Source: Ischnura elegans
Lineage: Eukaryota; Arthropoda; Insecta; Odonata; Coenagrionidae
Direction of reading: 5' to 3'
Assembly: GCF_921293095.1 (NCBI RefSeq)
Contig: NC_060251.1
Location: 39,165,644-39,229,643 of the forward strand
Length of the DNA: 64,000 bases
Part shown: positions 12,101-22,700 of the stretch, piece after piece
How positions within the stretch are numbered: the stretch's first letter is position 1
Layout of the letters: each line of letters opens with the position of its first letter
Translations under genes and position numbers: made by a program
The notes under the pieces: generated by a model
The model's input: only the letters and a program-made list of their open reading frames with translations
Told to the model about the DNA's origin: nothing
The model's database searches: none

Positions 12101-12817
12101 CAGGTTAATTCAAATTAATGTCTGACAGAGTGATAGAGATAAAGTTTTAAAAATAAGTTTGCTCAAAGGATTTCTGTGACACTCATTTCAATTGAAGGCA
12201 TTGGTCGAGAAGTGCACATTATATTACACCGACTATTTTGTCCTTTTCATAAGTATCTAATTAGTCCATCACATCTTTTTTAAAAAACCATCTCACATAT
12301 TACTTTATATTCTTAAAGAGAATTATCTGTCAATAGCACCTTTTTTCATTGGAGTTTACTGTTATTAAATCTGCCTCTACTTACTCAGGTAATAACAAAT
12401 CGCTTCACATGCCATTGAAAGCATAGAAATTTTTTTTGTGTTTGTTAAAAAAAATGTTTTCATAAAGATTTTTTAGTGTTATGAAATCATAATTGGACTT
12501 GCTGGATTGGGGTTGCTGGGTTAACAGTTAACTTTTGCAGGAACTCAACAAAAAACCTTCACAAAAATACTAGTTTTTGCTCACGACTTTGCAAAGTGGT
12601 GGCGGTTGTCATTTTTTATGCACCTCTTCTGCTTGTGGAAGAATGGGAAAAACAAAACTGAACTACTCCGAACCCATATGCCTCCGAAAGCAGGTAGTTT
12701 ATTTAAGAGGCAAAATGAAATGAACAACAAAATGGTGAATCGATAAAATAATCCAGTTGCATTTTTTTGTAGGAACGGCACCACGCACTTTATATTTATA
12801 TGTATATATAGTGAGGA
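9121..12817. other. Intergenic stretch, no recognised gene
   Basis: About 3.7 kb of AT-rich DNA with only short open frames. It lies beyond the 3' end of the tetraspanin gene. I found no RNA gene or delimitable repeat. Confidence 0.4.
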
Positions 12818-12823
12818 TTTTAT
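12818..12823 (-). terminator. Candidate polyadenylation signal of the tetraspanin gene
   Basis: AATAAA on the minus strand, about 275 bases after the stop codon and just past the point where the GC-rich 3' sequence gives way to AT-rich DNA. Another AATAAA lies near 12698-12703. Cleavage position is not visible from sequence. Confidence 0.4.
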
Positions 12824-12941
12824 TTTTCATACGTCCGGTGTTGGGGTTGAACGTAACTTGCTGGGTGTAGGCCTCTCTTCTCGAAGAGTCAACGCCGGTG
12901 GTATGGGGGTTTCTGTTTTTAACTGGTTCAGAGTCACTTCA

Positions 12942-13097
12942 CCGCTTGTCTTCGGGACTCAGCGAGGAGAGGGACAGCAAGGAGGGTGAGGAGGAAGAGG
13001 AAGCCGGTGCCGTGGAAGGCGGGGACGCTGAGGGGACAGGCAGGACCCGCAGGGGGGTTTTGTAGTGGGGTAGGAAGGCCGCCAACCACCGCCGTAG
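12942..13097 (-). other. Possible stop-codon readthrough extension of the tetraspanin (52 codons)
   Basis: The stop at 13098-13100 is TGA followed directly by CTA. UGA-CUA is an established permissive context for translational readthrough in animals and RNA viruses. After it the same frame stays open for 52 codons and ends at TGA (12939-12941). The extension starts LRRWLAAFLPHYK and becomes Ser/Pro-rich, ending SLSPEDKR. Base composition stays as GC-rich as the upstream coding exon and falls soon after the second stop. It could equally be an ordinary GC-rich 3' UTR. Confidence 0.4.
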
Positions 13098-13750
13098 TCA
13101 GATCTGAGTCTGCCTCGAGACAGATTTTTTCCTCAGCTCCTGGAGCTCATGGAGTTCATTATTGTTGCCATTGGGGCCTGAGTAGGACGACCTCAGGTTG
13201 AACGGGGGCGAAGCATTGCTCAACTCGCTGCCCCTGTCCACGATGAGGGCACAGTTGCTGTTCGTGTCGGAGTCGGTGCCGTCGTTGTTGTTCTGGAGGG
13301 CGTCCTTTAGGCTGGTCCTCACCGTCGAGGACCTCCTGTGGACTGGGGTGCTCTCAAGGCTATCCAAGCCCGCATCCATAGGCAGGGCGGTCGAGTCTCC
13401 ACCGTTCGCGCCTAGGGAGCCTCCGCCTCCTGCCAGGAGGAGGTGGTGGAGATGGTGATGGTGGTGTAGGAGAAGATGCCTGGGCAAGGGGACGTGATTG
13501 TGGTGCTGTAAGAGGGGTATTGTTGACTGGGGAGACTGTGGCGGAGGCTGCAGTAAAGACGGTCCGCCCAATAAGAGGTGGTTGTGGACGAGGTGGTTGT
13601 GCGTGATGGCAGGAGGGGGCGGTTGCCCCTGCTGGGGCTGTTGCTGAGACCCCAAAGGCTGGTTGGACGGGGGTGGTGGGGCCAGGCCCTCCATGAAGGT
13701 GGTCGTGACTGAATTGCTGCACGTAGAGGCAGGATCCTGCAGGCCCAGAC
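13098..13750 (-). CDS. Tetraspanin last exon, long cytoplasmic C-tail
   Basis: The acceptor is TTCATCCTAG and the phase matches the preceding exon, restoring a Gly codon. The exon encodes 217 further residues. There are Pro/Gln repeats near the start (PLGSQQQPQQGQPPPP), then a His/Leu-rich region with a five-His run, a Gly patch, a Ser/Thr-rich region (HRRSSTVRTSLKDALQNNN), and an end rich in Glu/Leu (NELHELQELRKKSVS). The terminal TQI fits a class I PDZ ligand. The stop is TGA followed by CTA. Confidence 0.78.
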
Positions 13751-16700
13751 CTAGGATGAACAAAATATGTATTTTCAAAAGTTGGAAATTGGAAGGAAAA
13801 AAGCAGGACATTAGAAAAGAAAAGCTTGATAGCTATGAGAGCAGAGATTTCTGCAATGTGCATTGTTGTCCTTCATTCCTGGTTACTACCACATCAATTG
13901 CTGTGGCGATGACAACGGTTTCGCCTGCGCTATTGCCAGCATCGTCAGATTGGAGATGGGCGTCCTTCTCCAATGGGCATCTAGATGGTATCCATTGTCA
14001 GGATTAAAATTGTCTGTCCGAGAGGAGGGGAGTACGCTGGCAGTAGTTCCAGCAGTAACTGTTGTCATTGCCATAGCAACGTACGCAGTACTAATCGGAA
14101 ATGAAGAGGAGTATGATAGTTCTTTATATTATCTTTCATTTGCATATGTCTGTATGAAGCAATAGGTTTATTCAGGTTTAACCAGGTTTATTCATAGTAA
14201 TTAGTGGTTTTTTAGTTTTTTAATTTCTATGGGTTTGCTGATAGGAAATTTCCTTCATCAGCTTTGGAGAATGCAGTTAATGTATGCAAACTTTTCTCTA
14301 GAGTGAAAAATTAGGGTGTGCTATGGGTTAAGTTTGTGAGCTTGAGCAGGAATTGAATATTGATCTTGACTTTGGTGTGAGCTTTGTCTATGATATCTGG
14401 AAGTAGGACCAAAATTCATCTGTTTATTGACTCCATAATGCGCTTCAAATTTCTCTTTTTCAAACTAAGGCAGGAAAAAAATGATAAAGCCCTTAGACAT
14501 ATTTTGTATGCTGTACACCTGCATTAGGTCCAGTATACTTCTCAAATGCTGAATGTTAATCAGTTTGGATTTATAGAAAATGCTGATCAAAAGCATAAAT
14601 ATTAAAAAAAATATCAGGACATGCATGACTCGGAAAATCTAATATGGAGTAATGTATTTAGTGATAATTATAGAATTATTATTTATTTATTATGTTGGAG
14701 TACATCTACCGTTGATGTGATCTAAGCGGTCACCGTACCTAGGCCACCATCCACGCCCCCGACGACCCCTCCCCCTCCTCCTCCGCCTCCTCCCCCGCCC
14801 CCGCCTCCTCCTCCTCCCCCACCTCCTACCCCGCCTCCAATGAGGTTGGCTCCGACACCAGAATCTCCATCCACAACGTCCTCGTCATCATCGTCCCCAT
14901 TGACGGATATCCGCTCCCCAGGGCTCAGGATGCCGCCTACTCCGCCCTCCTCGTCTCCGCACCCACGGAGCAGCCTGATCTTCTGCACCATCTCCCGGAT
15001 CTCGTAGCGGAGGATGCCGACGAAGCAGAGCTGCGTTGTTGGAAAAAGGGAGGGGAAAAGAGAATGAACTCAATGCGGTTGCCGTTGCGTACCGAATGTG
15101 AAGCAAATGAATTTAAATGTAGTTTTGAAATTCATTCGCCTGGAGAAGTGAGTTGAGCGAGGTGGCTTAGTTGAGTGCAGTGGGGTCGCCAGAAATTTCG
15201 TCCAGGGGTGATCCAAAACCAGGGGGATCCGGGGCAAACTTTTGAAAAACATGGTACCAAGTAGCGGGTTTGAAACTAGTTTTAACACCTTTCATAATCG
15301 AAAAAAACTTCGATTTTCAAAGATTTTGTTTGTAAACTCTTGATTTTTAACATTTTGTTTTCTTTAATGATGAAGCAAAGATATTGCATTTTTGTATTTT
15401 GGTGAAGGGGAAGGGGTGGAAAACGGGGAAGTCCGAATCCCACCCTCGCAACGCCAATGGTTGAGTGTTTCACTCCTGACTAATGTGTCTCTTGTCGATG
15501 CGGGCACCGCCGACACCGAAAACTAGCCGGCGCCGCACACTGATCCAGAGACCCCGAAAATAAGGCATAGACCCAAAAACAAGCTTTCATTCCGACCAAT
15601 AAGACGAGTAAGGGGTGTGAGGAATGTCTCCGCTTCTTCTATTGCCCTGTATTTTAGTATTTTCACTAAAATGAAGACGGAATGTAATAGGCAAGACGCG
15701 AGGGGTTCTGGGGGATTCGAACCCCCCATTTCACTCCATTACCACGACAATGAAGCCGAGGGCCACACGCAATGCAAACCCATCACCGTTTTTCCACGGC
15801 GTTAAAGAGCGGGTGGGGAAGGCGAATGAAGTGAAACTATGATCCTTTTCAAATATCTTTGCGACTGGCCCAGTCGTGAAAGCTCGGAATATTTCGAGCG
15901 GCGTCGCGGCAGAGGGTGGGGCCTGCGACAATGGTATTGGGAGAGAGAGAGAGAGACGGGCGTTGCCATGTTTTCTAAAAACACGTTGTCAGTGAATGGA
16001 AACGAAATACTGTTTCAAAAACCCTGTGTCCACTTGGCAACACAGCTGACTCACGAAGTGTGCACTACGGAGATCGTAAAGCGACTGCTTTTCCCGGAGT
16101 CAAGGCTCCGCCTATTGCACTTAGGTTGGATTCCAGGAAGTCACATGCCCTCCGCCCGCACCCCCTAAAAATTTGAACCATCCTCTCAGTCGCAGAGGTA
16201 TTTGAAATGAACTATAGTGTTGGGAACGGGTGCCTCGGAATACACCAGTCGCCATAGGCAAATCTTAAAGTGAGCTCCATGGAAACTTCCGGTTGAGGAT
16301 TATAATTTAACTCATGGAAGCCAAGCGTCGTTTACGGATGAAAAGCTAAAAATATTCTCTGGTAGAGGTGCTACGTAAGGAAACATATTGAAATCAATGC
16401 TCGCCACCCAGATAAAAATCAATAATTTGACTTTTTTGTAGTCTTGAATTACGTGTTGTCTACACTCCCCGGACGTTGTACAGCAAACATTATGCTTGGA
16501 TCCGTCTCAGTTTAGCGTAACCACATGCCCTAAATTCTATGTAGCTCCATAGAAAAACGATAATTTTAGGCTGGGTAGCAGTTTCTTTAACCATTGACGC
16601 AACAATAGATTTAATGGAATACAAATCTAGGTTTAAATCCAGCAGTACATCATGTTTAGGGACGGATTCATTATAAAATTTTGGGAGGGAGGGTGGGAGT

Positions 16701-19700
16701 TTGACCTGGGTACAGGGAGAATAGAGAGAGGGACGTTTTTTTTACAATAGGCTGTGCCACGCTCTACGACAAATAAAATTCCGCTCACGTTTGGGACTTG
16801 CAGCCATGCATTTGCATATGAACTCCCTTTACTCTTTAACAAGGATACAAAAACTATGAAACTACAATAAAACTCACTAATAACGAATTTCAGGGCACCA
16901 TCGTTATATTTTGTTTTAAACGGGATTTCGTTATATCCATAATGAGGGATTTTTCCCTCTAAATCACAGGATTGCCGACTAGTATTCCATAAATCGCCTT
17001 TATTTAAGCAGTAGATCCGTAACATATGTCCATCGTCCCACCCTTAGTATCAAACGGTTCAAAGGGAAGGATTTAACGTAAAGAGTAGAACTATGTGGTG
17101 ATGGCCACACATGAGAACAACTGATGATAAAGTAAGGAACGTTAAAGTAGCGGAGGTGGTTGTAATTTCTTTATAAAAGGGGTACTGATTCCCCTAGGGA
17201 CCAAGGAATAGTTCGTAACATCGGGGATTTCGTCTCATCTGTACTCGTTACATACGGGGAAATTAACATTAGCGATCTTAAAAATTAAAGGGACCGGAAA
17301 CTCACCTCGTTATAGGCGGGGTTTATTATATACGCGATCGTTATAAGCATGTTTTTCTGTAATCATTTTGTTTAAATATTTGGGGCAATGGGGACATTAC
17401 CCTTGTGACCCCCCCGATATATCCACCCATGATCATGTTGCGAGCGAAATATAAAATCGGGGAGTCCCACAACCCTACCTTGAGGAACGCGATGACGCAG
17501 AAGCCGAGCACAAAGAGTCCGTCGGCGCTTTGTCGCAGCCACGTGAGGAGTCGGGCCTCGCACCCGGTGGCGAAGGCTTCCCCGGTGAGCACGCCGTAGT
17601 GCGGCGACTGGGACGTGGGCGGCGGTGAGTGCGCCGTCATCGGCGACGGAGGCAGGAACACGGAGAGCGGCACCCAGGCTGATCCGCGAGGGGCCTGGCC
17701 CTCGAACCCCGCGAGGGCCCCGATGCGGTGGCAGGGGCCCACTCCGACGGCGACCCCTTCCGACGGGGTCATCTCCGGAGGCGGCGGCGGTATCTGGTGG
17801 CGGCATGGGTTGTCATGGAAGGAAATATGCGCGAGAATAAAGATGACGATTTCCAGGTGGCAAGAATCAATCATGCGGACCCCAGAAGCCAGGGGGGGTA
17901 AAAGTGCGATTTTATAATTTTGGAGGTAAATGCCGACAGTGACGAATCCCGAGAGGGGATAAGGGGGGCTATAACCCCCCCCCCCCTCTCTCGGGGTATC
18001 CAATGCGCACTAGATAAAATGGTAATTTTGTTATATCGTTGAATACATACAGGAGAGGAGAGCCGCGAAAACCCAAAATTTCACGGATAACTATGTACGT
18101 GCGGATTATGGTGTTATCATACTCATATAGTTAATTGAACGATCTACGGCCGATTAACAGTTGAAAGAAAATAATTTCCCCTAGGCCGTACTCTTTGCTG
18201 GACAAAGCCCTGTAGCTTCAATGGCGAAAGCGGAAGCTTCATATACCTGAGTGTGTGTGTGTGCGATTGAGACCTTCGCTGAATTTTGTTCCTTACAGCA
18301 AATCTTTTAGGTGAGTGAGCTTACGCGATAGTTTGTTTCATTGTGTTTTAGTTTAACTTTTGTGTATCACCCCACTGCTCTCCTTCTAAATCCCACACCT
18401 ACTTTTCCCAGCAAATAGTTCGGCCTTGGGGAATTTATTTTCTTTCAATTATCATACTCATTATAAACTCAGTGCGCATTATTGTGTTACGATGGGGTAA
18501 AGTTACGAAAATTGTGCATGAGTGTTTGTTTAAAAAACTTAATTCTTTGGAAAATTAATAATGAGACAGCCTTGTAATGCGTTGTTACGTGCCTCGAAAT
18601 TCTCGTAATTTTCTTAACCTTCCAGACCCCGATCCCCCAGACCCTTCACCTATCTCCGCCTTATCCCTATCCTGGATCCGCCACTGAGTGCAGGTAATGG
18701 TTGGTGGTTTACACAATATTGATTTGGCAAAAGACAGATAAGTATATGTATATATATTCAGTGATTCACTTCTATTCTTTTGCCGCAAAAATATTTTGTA
18801 CCTCACCATTAATCATTATCTGCACTTATCTCCAAAATTACAAATTTTCCCTTGTATCCCGTGTCTTCTAGGGTTCTCAATCGATTTACTTGCTTCAGAA
18901 GAGGTTAAACTAGATTAGGATCCCTAAATCGAGTAATGCTTTCTACTGAATGGTTTACTTAAATGTTCAGTCTAGCATTGTCAAGTTTTGGCGGTTTACA
19001 TACGTAAATAGTCTACGTTCTTCAGGCCTTCTAAGTACTCAAAAGGCTTGAAGAATGAGTAACAACTCATATGGCAGCTATAAATAACCTTTCCGGAAAA
19101 ATTTAGAAACTACATGGCCCAGTAAAACTTTTTTGATAAAATATTTATTAAAACCTCCCAGAGGCCTAAGTAAGAGATTTGTCAAAGGAGGAACTTTCAT
19201 GCCCAGCAATAATTATTTTGCGATAAGCTGTTCTGAGGATCGATTTGAAAAGTATATAAAACTATTTTTTTATTGATCACCTATGACGATTATCTATAAC
19301 TATAATGACGAATGACTCAGGTGATTGAATTTAAGAGATGCATTATTGACTACATTAACCTAGTATTAAAGCCACATTTCAAGACAGCCTTATGGAAGTG
19401 TATGTCATATGCGGGGGTGAAATTTTATGCTGGAAGAAAGGTAGAGAAAAATAAATATTTATTGAAAGTGCGGTGCATTTTTTTGGGATAACTTTGATTA
19501 TTATACGCGCGCTGCTTCTGGTTTTGATTACACAATGTGTAAATGAATCAAGCTATGCTTTATCGAATCAACTACGGTTAATAGTGGATTGAAAGTGAAT
19601 ATGTCGTGTCGAATGTGGGTTTGAAGTGTAATAAAACACTTAAGATGCTATAGGTCCAGTCATAAGAAAGGACGAAATGGTAGAATTCGAAAGTAAAGTA

Positions 19701-22700
19701 TGGGCCAAAGAAATAATTACAGTGAAGTGATGACATTTGCGAAAGACCGTGTATTCAGAGTGGTATAGAGCGTAGTTTTCTAATGCATCCATGTTAATAG
19801 GTAGAAAAAGTATTTTTTGATAGAAATGCAATGAAATCACAGGTGAAACTGAAAGGGTGTAAAACGTGTAACGCTTTTTAAGGAGAACGCATAGTGAAGA
19901 AGGAGTAAGCCGGTGTGGTATAAATTTAAGAAATTTCTTTGCAATGTTATAAAAATTTAACATAGCAGTGTGGATAATTTTCATTTCATTTTTAGGACTG
20001 AGAAGTTATAAATCTATTTATTTTGTATAGTTACATTCAATTTTTGAAAACTTCGTGAAATCCGTGACGCAATCCACGATGCTTTTTTATAATTTTAGAG
20101 CTACTTACGGTTTCAGTTTTTACGATACGGATATCACATTTTCAAAAATTATTTCCTCAGGTAGCGATGACACAACATTCCTTTAAAATACAACATCCAT
20201 GCTTCTACTTACACATTGAGTGGTATAAATACATTCTCATGCTGATATCATGCTCCCCACAGAAAAATCATACATTAAAGTAATAGCGCTCTGCCTTAAA
20301 CATATACTTGATCATGCTATCTATCTCGTAAATCCCTGAAAAAAATCATGCTGCAAGCGTACTTTATGTTGATTCTTCATTACGACTTATTTAGGTTAAC
20401 ACCTGGAATTTTGAGGTGATGAAAATTATGAATAATGTTGGCAATCATTTCTCTGTCTGAACCCTTTCTAGAGGTGAGACAAATTTCCCTACTGGAGTCA
20501 GTATTAGGTGCCGACTCCTAAACAGCTTGACCGTGACTAGCCTAGCTCTTTGGTCGTTGTTATCCGTGGCGTTCTGGTATGGTATGGTATTTGAAGGAGG
20601 GAACCGACAGCTTAGGTCATTTGCGCCATGAGGGAAGGGCATGGAAGGAAAGGTGGAGAGAAACCTGGCGTCGGCATTAGCCTGTTCTTAACGAAAGGCG
20701 CCTAGGGGACCACGGCTTAACGTCCCATCCGACGGACGGAGTGTTGTCCTTGAAATGTCTTTCACAGAACATTCAACAGGCGATCGGGCAGTCTCTGAAA
20801 ATTCTCTGATACCGCCGGGATTTGAACCCGAGCCCAACGGGATTGGAAGCCAAAACACTAGCCACCACACCTACCCGATCCCCTTCCGTGGCGTTCTGTA
20901 TTTGTGGATCTCTCCATCTTCCGGGTTTTCGCCGCGTTGTTTGTCAGACTTTGACTACAGTTTCGAGTTTCTTTCAGGCTAGGGTGTTGCTTTTTCTTAT
21001 TTTTTCACGGATTTTTGATTTCTACGTCGTAAAATGCATTCTATGGGGTGCAGAATAGATATCCTAAAAATGTCAGCCCAATTTTGTAACATTTAGAGGT
21101 CGCTCAAAGAGCATAGATGCAATAGCATTGTGTTTCCCCGATTTAAGGAAGTAACATCATTTTCAGGGGTAACGCACAATTTTGCAGTCCACTAGGACCA
21201 AATTCGCTCAATTTTTAGGTCCGCTCATCAGTTTTCCAGGAATACAATTAGGGATGGACGGATCCAATATTTTTTTCGGATCCGGATTCGGATCGTATCC
21301 TTGATTTTCGAAGCCGGATCTTTCGGATCGGACATTTTCGGTTCCAAATGCATTTTCAAATTCCTGACGCTGAGTTTCCCCTGATGATTGTAAAATCTTT
21401 TGGGAAGAGTCACTCTATGTGCCAGTCGTATTTTACCTTTTTTATTTTCCACGGCTGAAATTCTCCTACGTAACCTCTGCGAGAGCTTTCAAACAAAGCG
21501 GTTCATGAGTAGGACAAGAATCGCATGCGACGGCGCATTCGAAGAGATAATCGGAGCTCTTTCCACCCTTATGGGGAGTTGTATTCACTGAAGATATTAT
21601 TTAAAATTTCGGATCCAGATCCGATGTCTTCCGCGACTTTTGATCCGATGTATTCGAAGGAGAGCAATATCCGCGGATATTTGGATCCGAGGTATCCGAT
21701 CCGACCATCCCTAAATACAATACTTTTCCGCGTGCTACAGCCGCGCGCCATACCCCTAACCCCCCAGCCGAGCTTGTCGCTGGCAGACCGCATTCGCAAT
21801 CAGCTGATAGGTCCTCCGCCCTTCATTGCCTTACGACCCCCTCGTGCTTTCCCTAATGAAAATCGGCGGAAGAAAAGGAGTACCTGAATACTGTGCTCAT
21901 GTTTTTCACACTGTTTGTTTGCTGTAGTTTATCCTTTAAATAACTACAGCACTTTTCTTCGAACCTATCCAACGATTTGATCGATTCTGTTTAATATATT
22001 TTATGGATTTAATAGGAAAATCCACCAAAATCGTTGGCACATTAATGGCTGATGCCTGGTTTCGCTGGTTAGTGGGCCCTTTCCGCTTCTATAGCGGTGA
22101 GGTGTTCACCCCGTCCCTCCATTCCAACCCTATCCCTATCCCAGAGGCGTCGACGGGTTCCGATCGCGGCGCCTCTTTCCTTCTTCCCTCCTATCCAAAA
22201 CCCTCCCCGGGTAACGCGGGCGTATTACTCCCCCGGAGTTGGTTCCCGGGCCCGGTATCTCGTATCCCTAAGAGAACCCAACTAGGAGTCCTGATCTCTC
22301 TGTTCTTCGAACCTAATTTATGATAAAAAAATAAATTTTCAGGTTGAAAATCCCAGCGGGCTGTAAAAATGTGCGTTACCCTTGAAAATGATGCTATTTC
22401 CTAAAATTGAGGAAATACAATGTTAATGCATTTATGCTCTTTGAGCGACCTCTAAATGTTACCTATGCAATAGAGCTGACATTTTTAGGAAATCCATTCT
22501 GCACATTTTAAGAGGTAGAAATAAAAAAAATTCCGAGAAAAAAATAAAAAAACAACACCCTACTCCAGGCGTCTTCAGAAGACCTGAAGCTCCTCGATCT
22601 CAAGACGCTAGGTAGAATCCCGGTTAAACTGTCGTTAACCTCTGATATAAAAAAAAACTGGAAGTTGGAGAGAGATTCACAAAAGTAGTAGTATTATGTT

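Larger units (their letters stand above)
20980..22562. mobile_element. Fold-back DNA element with long inverted arms, carrying two nested insertions
   Basis: The left end TAGGGTGTTGC and its inverse CAACACCCTA at the right bound arms of more than 220 bases. Blocks shared in inversion include aacatttagaggtcgctc with gagcgacctctaaatgtt. The flanks tttcaggc (20972-20979) and ctccaggc (22563-22570) match at 6 of 8 positions. Two later insertions lie inside: 21249-21713 and 21968-22302. Without them the element is about 760 bp and has no coding capacity. The TAGGG end and 8-bp duplication suggest mobilisation by a hAT-type transposase. Confidence 0.75.

Noticed and set aside
13360-13863. Alternative minus-strand frame over the last tetraspanin exon (167 codons)
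   Set aside because: It is a GC-rich shadow of the real frame. The real frame fits the splice phase of the preceding exon.
17615-17917. Plus-strand frames over the TM4 exon
   Set aside because: Antisense shadows. The minus-strand frame has the tetraspanin motifs.
22003-22323. Open frames of about 100 codons in GC-rich intronic DNA (also 23466-23928)
   Set aside because: They fall within retroposed family G inserts with target duplications. The frames differ between the two copies.
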